Positions 6,955-13,467 of a DNA stretch of 13,467 nucleotides are shown in pieces. Source of the DNA: JBCCRH01 sp039208045 (lineage in GTDB: Bacteria > Bacteroidota > Bacteroidia > Chitinophagales > Saprospiraceae); contig JBCCRH010000130.1 in assembly GCA_039208045.1 (NCBI GenBank), positions 1-13,467 on the forward strand. Direction: 5' to 3'. The notes under the pieces are model-generated. The model searched no databases and had not been told where the DNA came from. It saw only the letters and a program-made list of their open reading frames with translations. Both the position numbers and the translations under genes were made by a program. The stretch's first letter is position 1; every line of letters begins with the position of its first letter.

Positions 6955-8589
6955 CTACTCCGGCCCCAAGATTCCCTCATACCGCTTCTGATCCTTCAGG
7001 ATGTCCACTGCTTCATCGATTTCCATGTCATTTTCGAGGCCGATGCGGAGGCGCCCATTTTGGTAGTAGTAGCGACCTGCGATTTCCTTTTCGATTAGGT
7101 TGGTGATGATGGCTTTGTTGGTGATGAGCTCGTTGGTTTTAGCTTCTTGGATTTTAGCTTGTAGTGTAGCTACTTCATCAGTAAGTTGGTAGCCATCTTT
7201 TTGGAGGCTTTGCTGTAGCTTTTCTAGGTTCTTTTCGGTAGCGGTAACGTACTCGAAATTGCGGCTTTCTACAAACTTGATAAAGCCATCAAAGTCGGTG
7301 AATTGGAATTCCTCAACGGGGGCAATAGAATCGTACTTCAGGCAATAGTTGGTGACGTAGTCGAAGATGAGGTGCTGGTCGATTAAGCTTTTGATGACTC
7401 CGCCGTCGGTGGGCTTGGTGAGGACTACATCTGGTTTTACACCACCTCCATCTAGGACGGTACGGCCATTGCGCGTCTTGAAAGGCGCCCTTTTGCTATC
7501 TGGAATATTGACGGGTTCTCCATCTTTATATTCTACACTTTGGATGCAGCGCTCGCTTGGGATGTAGTATTTGGCGGTAGTAAGCTTGAGCTTGGCATTG
7601 TAGCCGATGTCTTTTGTATTTTGTACTAAGCCTTTACCATAGGAGCGCTGGCCAATGAGTATTCCGCGATCATAATCTTGTACAACTCCACTTACGATTT
7701 CAGAGGCAGATGCTGAATTTTTATTAATCAATACAGCGAGTGGAATTTCGGTATCAATGGGGGTGCGTAGCGTTTTGAAGCTCATATCCCAATCTTTTAC
7801 TTTCCCTTTTGTTTTTACGATTACTTCTCCCTTGGGAATGAAGATATTGCAGATGTTTACGGCTTCGTTTAGCAAGCCACCACCATTGTTACGAAGATCA
7901 AGAATAATCCCTTGTAAGTCGGGATGATCTTTTTGCAATTCTTTATAGGCGTTGGCGATGTTGCGGGAAGCATTCTGGGTAAAGGTAGTGAGCACGATGT
8001 AGCCTACTTTATCGTCTACCATGCCATAATAAGGAACATTAGGAACTTTTACTTCGCCTCTGATGAGCTCGATATCCATTTGCTTATCGGAGCCAGGGCG
8101 CTCGATGGTGATCTGTACGGGAGTGCCCGCTACGCCCCGTAGGAAGTTGTTGATTTGCTCTGGATTTTTACCTTTAGCGTTTTCCCCTTCTACTGCGATT
8201 ATTTTGTCCCCCACTTTGAGGCCCGCTTGATCCGCAGGTTGGTCTTCGTAGAGATCCGTGATGACTACATATTCGCCCATTTTGCGGCTCACTGCCCCGA
8301 TACCATTATAACGGCCTTCCGTATAGAAGCGATAGCCTTCAATATCGGACTCAGAGATGTAATTAGTGTAGGGGTCTAGTGATTCCATCATCGCATCGAT
8401 ACCAGTACGCATAAGCTTCCCTGGGTCGATTTCATCTACATAGTAGGTATTGATTTCGCGATATAGATTGGTGAAAATTTCAATGTTCTTGATGATTTCG
8501 AAGTACTTATTATTGTTGGGGCCGATGGTAGTGGCCATAGCAACTAGCAGTACTGCGATAATGCCGGTGATTTTTATAATACGTTTCAT
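6955..8589 (-). CDS. S41-family carboxy-terminal processing protease (CtpA/Prc type)
   Basis: The 544-residue protein starts with a basic, hydrophobic export signal or membrane anchor (MKRIIKITGIIAVLLVAMAT). It continues with the S41 N-terminal helical region, ending in MMESLDPYTNYIS (67-79), then a PDZ domain (about 95-180, with DQAGLKVGDKIIAVEG). The protease core holds GYIVLTTF, LDLRNNGGGLL (230-240), the nucleophile region NSASASEIVSG (catalytic Ser probably S294), and RSYGKGLVQ with the general-base lysine K319, 25 residues later as in known CtpA/Prc. About 150 residues follow the core, partly coiled-coil, longer than minimal CtpA but common in Bacteroidota. It should trim or degrade envelope proteins from their C-termini. 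A GTG at 8607 would add six residues; I prefer the ATG at 8589 because it begins the signal sequence directly. Confidence 0.94.
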   Translation of the reverse strand: MKRIIKITGIIAVLLVAMATTIGPNNNKYFEIIKNIEIFTNLYREINTYYVDEIDPGKLMRTGIDAMMESLDPYTNYISESDIEGYRFYTEGRYNGIGAVSRKMGEYVVITDLYEDQPADQAGLKVGDKIIAVEGENAKGKNPEQINNFLRGVAGTPVQITIERPGSDKQMDIELIRGEVKVPNVPYYGMVDDKVGYIVLTTFTQNASRNIANAYKELQKDHPDLQGIILDLRNNGGGLLNEAVNICNIFIPKGEVIVKTKGKVKDWDMSFKTLRTPIDTEIPLAVLINKNSASASEIVSGVVQDYDRGILIGQRSYGKGLVQNTKDIGYNAKLKLTTAKYYIPSERCIQSVEYKDGEPVNIPDSKRAPFKTRNGRTVLDGGGVKPDVVLTKPTDGGVIKSLIDQHLIFDYVTNYCLKYDSIAPVEEFQFTDFDGFIKFVESRNFEYVTATEKNLEKLQQSLQKDGYQLTDEVATLQAKIQEAKTNELITNKAIITNLIEKEIAGRYYYQNGRLRIGLENDMEIDEAVDILKDQKRYEGILGPE

Positions 8590-8723
8590 GAAGGACGGTT
8601 TTGTCACTATTATTGGTTTAACACTGTGAGATTAACGAAAAAAAGGGAGATGAGATGTTAAGGAAAACTAAAATAAGAGGAAATGGAACCCAAATGTTAT
8701 GGAATTTTGATTTTTCGACGTCT
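8590..8723 (-). promoter_or_regulatory. Upstream region of the S41 protease gene, no clear promoter
   Basis: This AT-rich 134-bp stretch is the only place for the protease promoter before the structured repeats begin. Read on the minus strand it contains TAACATTTG (around 8698), one base off the spacing of the TAnnTTTG box. I see no exact box and no gene. Confidence 0.25.
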
Positions 8724-8991
8724 TTAAGCTGCGCGGGGCTAAACCTTGGAGGTTGACTGGTATGGGCTTGGAAAAACCTCCAAGGTTTTTGCGGGTGGGG
8801 TGCAGCTTAAGGCGAGGGGCGTGCCGAGGGGGAAGGGCGTGCTAAGTTGGGAGCGCCAGGCCGGGTGAGTGATAGGAGGCGTTGTTTGAATGAGTTCGCC
8901 ACTGATTAGTTCGGCTCTGCTCAATGATCAGTGGCGAGCGAGAGAGTGCCGGATAGCACGGTGCGACGCCTTAAGCGGAGCACACCCCCAA
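8724..8991. repeat. Cluster of perfect inverted repeats with alternative pairings
   Basis: This G-rich (plus strand) gap holds four perfect inverted repeats. (a) AAACCTTGGAGGTT (8741-8754) pairs with AACCTCCAAGGTTT (8775-8788). (b) TTAAGCTGC (8724-8732) pairs with GCAGCTTAA (8802-8810), enclosing (a). (c) TCGCCACTGAT (8896-8906) pairs with ATCAGTGGCGA (8927-8937). (d) GCTTAAGGCG (8805-8814) pairs with CGCCTTAAGC (8967-8976), enclosing (c); the outer flanks of (d) are loosely matched too. AGGCGT (8877-8882) with ACGCCT (8966-8971) is a further 6-bp stem around (c). Pairings (b) and (d) share bases and cannot form together. The cluster abuts the hydrolase stop codon and no convincing gene lies inside. 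It may be a repeat element, a structured 3' untranslated region of the hydrolase mRNA, or a terminator complex. Confidence 0.75.
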
Positions 8992-9756
8992 CTACCAACC
9001 CAGGAAGGTGCTAACATGCTGCAGCAATGCCTCCGGAGCTTCTGCATGTACCCAATGCCCAGCTTGTTCTACGGTGACGACCTGCGCTTTTGGGAAGAAA
9101 CTCGAAATGGTAGGAAAATCGTTTGCTTGGACATAGTTCGATTGGCCGCCACGGATGAAGAGGGTCTCGCCCTCAAAGGTGCGGTCGGGTTCAATGGTAG
9201 CGAGGATGGATGGATAATGCTCATGGATGACGGGGAGGTTCATCTTCCAACGGTAGCCGCCTTCTTTTGCTCGCGATAGGTTTTTGAGCAAAAACTGGCG
9301 TACGCCGACTTCTTCGATGCGAGATTCGAGGAAAGTGCTGGCATCGCTCCGCGATTTTACTTGAGAAAGATCTAGTGCTAGCAGCGCATCGAAGATGACT
9401 TGATGCCCACCTTGGTAAGCTTTGGGCGCGATGTCGACTACAATCAGCTGGTCGACCATATCGGGGTATTGTAGGGCGAATTCCATGGCTGTTTTGCCCC
9501 CCATCGAATGCCCCAAGATATGCGCATGATGTATCCATTTATCCACCAAAAAATCGTGTAGATCTTCTGCCATCGTAGGATAATCCATGGGGCTGGCATG
9601 GGGAGAGCGCCCATGATTACGCTGATCGACGAGGTAGACGGTGTGGTGCTGGGCAAATCTTTTGGCTAGGGTCTGCCAGTTGTCGAGCATGCCAAAGAGG
9701 CCGTGGAGCACTACTAGCGGGGGGCCTTGGCCCAGTTCCTTAAAATTGAGATTCAT
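8992..9756 (-). CDS. Alpha/beta hydrolase, YbfF-esterase-like
   Basis: From the ATG at 9756 the protein is 254 residues, a typical length for YbfF-type hydrolases. The oxyanion-hole motif LHGLFG (17-22) is followed by DQRNHGRS (44-51), the nucleophile elbow GHSMGGK (82-88, Ser84), VVDIAPKAY (106-114, Asp108) and the catalytic histidine AGHWVHAE (232-239, His234). The usual acidic position after strand 7 reads GGQSNYV, without an Asp, so Asp108 after strand 6 is the likely triad acid; this is inference. The family hydrolyses short acyl esters or thioesters; the physiological substrate is unknown and the protein should be cytoplasmic. I rejected the start at 9852 because its extra 32 residues are rich in Gly/Pro/Asn and unlike the family's N-terminus, while MNLNFKELGQG begins the first strand. 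Confidence 0.91.
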   Translation of the reverse strand: MNLNFKELGQGPPLVVLHGLFGMLDNWQTLAKRFAQHHTVYLVDQRNHGRSPHASPMDYPTMAEDLHDFLVDKWIHHAHILGHSMGGKTAMEFALQYPDMVDQLIVVDIAPKAYQGGHQVIFDALLALDLSQVKSRSDASTFLESRIEEVGVRQFLLKNLSRAKEGGYRWKMNLPVIHEHYPSILATIEPDRTFEGETLFIRGGQSNYVQANDFPTISSFFPKAQVVTVEQAGHWVHAEAPEALLQHVSTFLGW

Positions 9757-9924
9757 AGTCCGAGTTTTATTGGCTTGTGGATTCCAAACCGGTCTGCCGC
9801 CAGGTAGATTCGCCGAGCACAGCCCAGGATTCTGTAAATAGCCATGTGGCAAAGGAAAGAAATTTGAAAGGAATTACGTTACAGATATACAGGCAAAGTG
9901 TAACTAATTCGCTGGAATTCGTTA

Positions 9925-9955
9925 TTGATTAAGGAGAGATATAGGTAATTTTACC
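9925..9955 (+). promoter_or_regulatory. Possible promoter/operator upstream of the cyclase gene
   Basis: GGTAA TT TTACC (9944-9955) is a short palindrome 35 bp before the cyclase start. It contains TAATTTTA (9946-9953), one mismatch from TAnnTTTG, and a TTG lies 18 bp upstream (9925-9927). The combination could be a Bacteroidota-type promoter, with the palindrome as an operator, but each part is weak. Confidence 0.25.
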
Positions 9956-9990
9956 ATATTGATTAGCAACACAACTATTTATACGTATAT

Positions 9991-11682
9991 ATGAGACGTT
10001 TAGTCCTTTTATTTTTGATTCTTATTGGTGGGTCAGTGTGCCTCTGGGGGCAAACGATCGATGAGCTGAAAAAGCGCTTGTCAGAAGCTAGTGGTAGCAA
10101 GCAGAAGATGATTTTGAACTACAACCTGTCGGACAAGTACTTTAGAGCAACGAATATCAAAAAAAGTGAGCGCTATGATCTAGCGGAGGATTATGGCAAA
10201 AGAGCCAATGACTTAGCTCGCCAGCGTAATGATAATGGCATGACGGCACAGTCTGCTTTCTTGCTGGCACGCATTTACGATGCTTGGGCAGATGCGGATC
10301 GGAAGCGCAGGGATTCGTATAAAAGAAAAGAAAAAACCTGGCTGACTACCGCTTTAAGTTTCGCCAAAAAAGCAAAAGACTCTGACCTGATCGTGAAAAG
10401 TGTACAGCGATTAGCGAAAGCAGAAAAAGATGATAGAGACTACCGTGGTGCTGCCAAAATATATGAAGATGCCTTTACCTTTTTTAGCCAAAATGGACGC
10501 AGTATTTCTAAGCTAGAGACGGACTATTCGATGAAAGAAATGGAATTGGAAAGTGACTATCAGCAGCTGCTAGCAGATATTGATCGGTTGGAAACGGATA
10601 AGAAACGCCTGGCTACAGACAATGTGCAGCTCGTGGAATCCAACCAGAAAAAGGAAGAAGAGCTAAGCAAGAAGAATCGGGTAATTAATGAAAAAGATAA
10701 AGAGATCGTTGCTAAAGAAGAAACAATCTCAACGATTGAAGAAGAAAAGGAAAAAGTCGAGATAGAACGGGAACGGGCAAAGCGGGAAAGTCAAAAAAAA
10801 GATCGCCGAGTGAGAGAACTGACTAAAGACGCCATAGCAGACTCCCTAGCCTTAATCGAAAAAGCATTCGAAGTGGAGCAAGCTAATCGCCTAGCTAGTG
10901 AGGAACGCGAACGCAACGTGTATTACATCGCAGGCGGAGCTTTTTTCTTATTGCTAACGCTGCTGATGTATAGCCGCTATTTAAGTAAAAAACGTTCCAA
11001 CAGAAAGCTCCAAGAAGAGCAAGAGCGTTCCGAAAACCTGCTGCTCAATATCTTACCGAAGAATATTGCCGAGGAGCTAAAACAAAAAGGTCGTACCACG
11101 GCGAGCAAACATGATAAAGTGACGGTTCTGTTCTCCGACTTTCAAAACTTTACGGCTATTGCTGAAAAGTTGTCACCAGAGCAGCTCGTGCTGGAGCTTG
11201 ATAAGTGCTTCAAAAAGTTCGACTTCATCATCCAAAAATATGATGATATTGAGAAAATTAAGACCATAGGTGACGCCTATATGTGTGCGAGTGGTCTTCA
11301 CGGAAAATCGCAATATCCATTCACTATTGTACGCGCTGCCATCGAGATGCAGGAGGTGCTAGAAGAACTCAAGCAAGAAAACATTCGATTAGGTAAGCCC
11401 TACTTTGAGGCGCGTATTGGACTTCATACCGGCCCTGTGGTATCGGGTGTGGTGGGTACTACTAAATTTGCCTACGATATTTGGGGCGATACGGTAAATA
11501 TTGCTTCGCGTATGGAGTCGAATGGAGCCATTGGCAAGGTGAATATTTCGGAGGATACCTACCGCTTGATCAAGTATAAATTTGACTGCAAGCACCGTGG
11601 AAAAGTACAGGCGAAGAATAAGGGCTTGATCGATATGTATTTTGTGGAGCGGGAACTGAGTGGAGCGGGTGTACCTGCCTAA
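9991..11682 (+). CDS. Membrane-anchored class III adenylate cyclase with helical/coiled-coil sensor region
   Basis: The 563-residue protein begins with a signal peptide (about 1-20, ending near CLWGQ). Residues 22-170 are helical and TPR-like (NYNLSDKYFRATN, AEDYGKRANDLAR, GAAKIYEDAFTFF). A long charged coiled coil covers about 174-307, then one membrane span at about 310-328. The cytoplasmic side has a linker with ENLLLNILP (348-356) and a C-terminal cyclase domain (about 373-555). Metal-binding aspartates are D383 (FSDFQNFT) and D428 (KTIGDAY). K424 and D496 (YDIWGDTVN) are the Lys/Asp pair that selects ATP over GTP, and N503 and R507 are the transition-state residues. All catalytic residues are present, so it should make cAMP in response to a periplasmic signal; the signal is unknown. 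The gene is monocistronic by its spacing. Confidence 0.93.
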   Translation: MRRLVLLFLILIGGSVCLWGQTIDELKKRLSEASGSKQKMILNYNLSDKYFRATNIKKSERYDLAEDYGKRANDLARQRNDNGMTAQSAFLLARIYDAWADADRKRRDSYKRKEKTWLTTALSFAKKAKDSDLIVKSVQRLAKAEKDDRDYRGAAKIYEDAFTFFSQNGRSISKLETDYSMKEMELESDYQQLLADIDRLETDKKRLATDNVQLVESNQKKEEELSKKNRVINEKDKEIVAKEETISTIEEEKEKVEIERERAKRESQKKDRRVRELTKDAIADSLALIEKAFEVEQANRLASEERERNVYYIAGGAFFLLLTLLMYSRYLSKKRSNRKLQEEQERSENLLLNILPKNIAEELKQKGRTTASKHDKVTVLFSDFQNFTAIAEKLSPEQLVLELDKCFKKFDFIIQKYDDIEKIKTIGDAYMCASGLHGKSQYPFTIVRAAIEMQEVLEELKQENIRLGKPYFEARIGLHTGPVVSGVVGTTKFAYDIWGDTVNIASRMESNGAIGKVNISEDTYRLIKYKFDCKHRGKVQAKNKGLIDMYFVERELSGAGVPA

Positions 11683-11696
11683 ATAGTAGCTAGTTC

Positions 11697-11725
11697 TTGC
11701 AACTTAAAGTTGCAACTTTTTGTTT
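11697..11725 (+). terminator. Rho-independent terminator after the cyclase gene
   Basis: TTGCAAC (11697-11703) and GTTGCAA (11709-11715) form a perfect 7-bp stem with a 5-nt loop TTAAA, followed directly by CTTTTTGTTT. It begins 14 nt after the cyclase stop codon and ends before the uvrB start, so it should separate the two transcripts. The stem has only three G-C pairs, which makes it moderate in strength. Confidence 0.65.
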
Positions 11726-11758
11726 GAAAAGAATGGTGTTATCCTAAAAATCAACTAG

Positions 11759-13467
11759 ATGAGTTTCCAACTTGAATCACCATTCCAACCAACCGGTGAT
11801 CAGCCTAATGCGATTAAACAATTAGTGGCGGGAGTGAAGCGGGAGGAACCTGCTCAGGTACTCTTAGGGGTGACCGGTTCTGGTAAGACCTTCACGATGG
11901 CCAATGTGATTGCTGAGCTAAATCGACCAACACTCGTTTTGACGCACAACAAAACCCTGACTGCCCAGCTATACGGAGAATTCCGAGAGTTTTTCCCCAA
12001 CAATGCCGTGGAGTACTTCGTATCTTATTACGATTATTATCAACCAGAAGCTTACATCACTACTTCTGACACCTATATCGAGAAGGACCTTTCGATCAAT
12101 GAGGAAGTAGATAAACTCCGCTTGCGGGCCACCTCTTCCTTACTTTCAGGTCGACGCGATATTATCATCGTAGCTTCCGTCTCCTGCATCTATGGGATGG
12201 GTAATCCAGAGGATTATAAGTCGGGAATTATTCGTATCCATCGGGGTCAAGTGATTTCGCGCAACAGTTTTTTGTACTCCTTGGTGGAGAGTCTGTATTC
12301 ACGTACAGAGACCGATTTTAAGAGAGCGACCTTTCGGGTAAAAGGAGACACCGTAGATATTAACCTGCCGTATGTAGACTATGGCTATCGGGTGATCTTC
12401 TTTGGCGATGAAATCGAAACGATTGAACGCCTAGAAGTGGAGACGGGCAAGCGCATTGAAGACATGGAGAATGCAGCGATCTTCCCTGCCAACCTCTATA
12501 TTGCCCCCAAAGAACGGATCCATCAGATCATTCGAGACATCGAAGATGAGCTGTACAACCAAGAGCGCTACTTTGAGCGCGAAGGCCGACTGCTAGAAGC
12601 CAAACGCATTAAGGAGCGCACTACCTTTGATTTAGAGATGATGAAAGAGCTGGGCTACTGTAATGGGGTAGAGAATTATTCTCGCTTTTTTGATGGCCGC
12701 CATCCAGGGACACGCCCCTTCTGCTTACTCGACTACTTTGCAGACGATTACCTCATGGTTATTGACGAAAGTCACGTAACGCTACCTCAAGTAAGAGGGA
12801 TGTACGGTGGCGACCGGGCCCGTAAGCTCAACCTAGTAAATTATGGCTTCCGTTTGCCCTCCGCTATGGATAATCGGCCGCTCAACTTTTCGGAATTTGA
12901 AGGGCTGACTAACAAGATCATTTACGTAAGTGCCACCCCTGGCGACTACGAGCTAGAACAAACGGGTGGGGTGATTGTGGAGCAACTGATACGCCCTACG
13001 GGCTTGCTCGATCCGCCAATAGAAGTACGCCCAAGCTTGAACCAAATTGATGACCTTTTGGAAGAAATCGATGAGCGGGTGAAGCGCGACGAGCGGGTGC
13101 TAGTAACGACCTTGACCAAGCGCATGGCCGAGGAGCTGACTAAGTATATGACGAAGCTTCAGATCAAGGTGCGCTACATTCACTCGGAGGTAGATACGAT
13201 GGAGCGGGTAGAGATTATCCGAGATTTGCGCCTGGGTGGCTTTGATGTGCTGGTGGGAGTGAACCTGCTACGAGAGGGATTGGACTTACCTGAAGTATCG
13301 CTGGTGGCTATTATTGATGCAGATAAGGAAGGCTTCCTACGTAATGAGCGTTCGCTTACGCAAACGGCGGGGCGGGCAGCACGGAATGCAAACGGCCTGG
13401 TAATTTTTTATGCAGATAAAATTACCGACTCGATGCAACAAACCATCGATGAAACCAATCGCCGCCG
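11759..13467 (+). CDS. uvrB: Excinuclease ABC subunit B (UvrB), 3' end cut by window
   Basis: The frame starts at the ATG at 11759 (MSFQLESPFQPTGDQ) and stays open for 569 codons to the window edge. UvrB is usually near 670 residues, so about 100 are missing, including the C-terminal UvrC-binding UVR motif. Visible marks are Walker A GVTGSGKT (37-44), the DNA-gripping beta-hairpin YYDYYQPEAYI (90-100), VASVSCIYGMGNP (138-150), the Walker B-type box IDESH (335-339), YVSATPGDYE (389-398), and the helicase motifs LREGLDLPEVSLVAI (504-518) and QTAGRAARN (535-543). It is the damage-verification helicase of nucleotide excision repair, working with UvrA and UvrC. It lies 77 bp after the cyclase gene, behind a terminator, so it should have its own promoter; none is clear to me. 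Confidence 0.98.
   Translation, partial: MSFQLESPFQPTGDQPNAIKQLVAGVKREEPAQVLLGVTGSGKTFTMANVIAELNRPTLVLTHNKTLTAQLYGEFREFFPNNAVEYFVSYYDYYQPEAYITTSDTYIEKDLSINEEVDKLRLRATSSLLSGRRDIIIVASVSCIYGMGNPEDYKSGIIRIHRGQVISRNSFLYSLVESLYSRTETDFKRATFRVKGDTVDINLPYVDYGYRVIFFGDEIETIERLEVETGKRIEDMENAAIFPANLYIAPKERIHQIIRDIEDELYNQERYFEREGRLLEAKRIKERTTFDLEMMKELGYCNGVENYSRFFDGRHPGTRPFCLLDYFADDYLMVIDESHVTLPQVRGMYGGDRARKLNLVNYGFRLPSAMDNRPLNFSEFEGLTNKIIYVSATPGDYELEQTGGVIVEQLIRPTGLLDPPIEVRPSLNQIDDLLEEIDERVKRDERVLVTTLTKRMAEELTKYMTKLQIKVRYIHSEVDTMERVEIIRDLRLGGFDVLVGVNLLREGLDLPEVSLVAIIDADKEGFLRNERSLTQTAGRAARNANGLVIFYADKITDSMQQTIDETNRR

Noticed and set aside
6855..7106. An 83-codon plus-strand frame starting in the repeat patch
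   Set aside because: The product is low-complexity sequence from the repeat words followed by antisense of the protease gene.
8724..8991. Integron attC site or group II intron remnant
   Set aside because: I found no GTTRRRY/RYYYAAC core pair and no domain V-like hairpin; the stems do not fit either pattern.
8890..9279. A 129-codon plus-strand open frame running through the inverted-repeat cluster into the hydrolase gene
   Set aside because: It is mostly antisense to the well-supported hydrolase, starts inside the repeat cluster, and its product shows no recognisable domain.

Overview
The window is most likely chromosomal DNA of a member of the Bacteroidota. The evidence is the near absence of Shine-Dalgarno sequences, one promoter-like TAnnTTTG box, protein families typical of that phylum (S41 processing protease with a long C-terminal tail, membrane cyclase with a helical sensor part, YbfF-type hydrolase), and intergenic DNA packed with degenerate inverted repeats. 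A Saprospiria-like relative (Lewinella/Haliscomenobacter type) is my guess, but sequence alone does not prove it. Ten protein genes are supported; no rRNA, tRNA, CRISPR array or transposase gene was seen.

Layout. (1) 150-1463: a TetR-family regulator on the minus strand, divergent from a thiopurine-methyltransferase-like SAM enzyme. (2) 1502-6714: four co-directional genes that look like a surface-polysaccharide export module: FkbM methyltransferase, Wzx-like flippase, Wzz-like chain-length regulator, and a Wzy/WaaL-type polymerase or ligase. The last two overlap by 11 bp. A roughly 161-bp imperfect palindrome separates the flippase from the Wzz-like gene. No glycosyltransferase lies in the window, so the sugar-building genes must be elsewhere. 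(3) 6715-6954: a degenerate repeat patch, G-rich then C-rich, between convergent genes. (4) 6955-8589: an S41 carboxy-terminal processing protease on the minus strand. (5) 8590-8991: a 402-bp gene-free stretch with several perfect inverted repeats, some mutually exclusive. (6) 8992-9756: an alpha/beta hydrolase on the minus strand, divergent from (7) 9991-11682, a membrane-bound class III adenylate cyclase followed by a hairpin terminator. (8) 11759-end: uvrB, cut by the window edge before its C-terminal domain.

The protein genes all belong to known families. The less ordinary content is the non-coding DNA: three structurally different inverted-repeat elements (3956-4116, 6715-6954, 8724-8991), each in a gap between genes. 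They could be mobile non-autonomous elements, terminators or structured RNAs; genome-wide copy number would decide. I did not find a convincing new multi-gene system.
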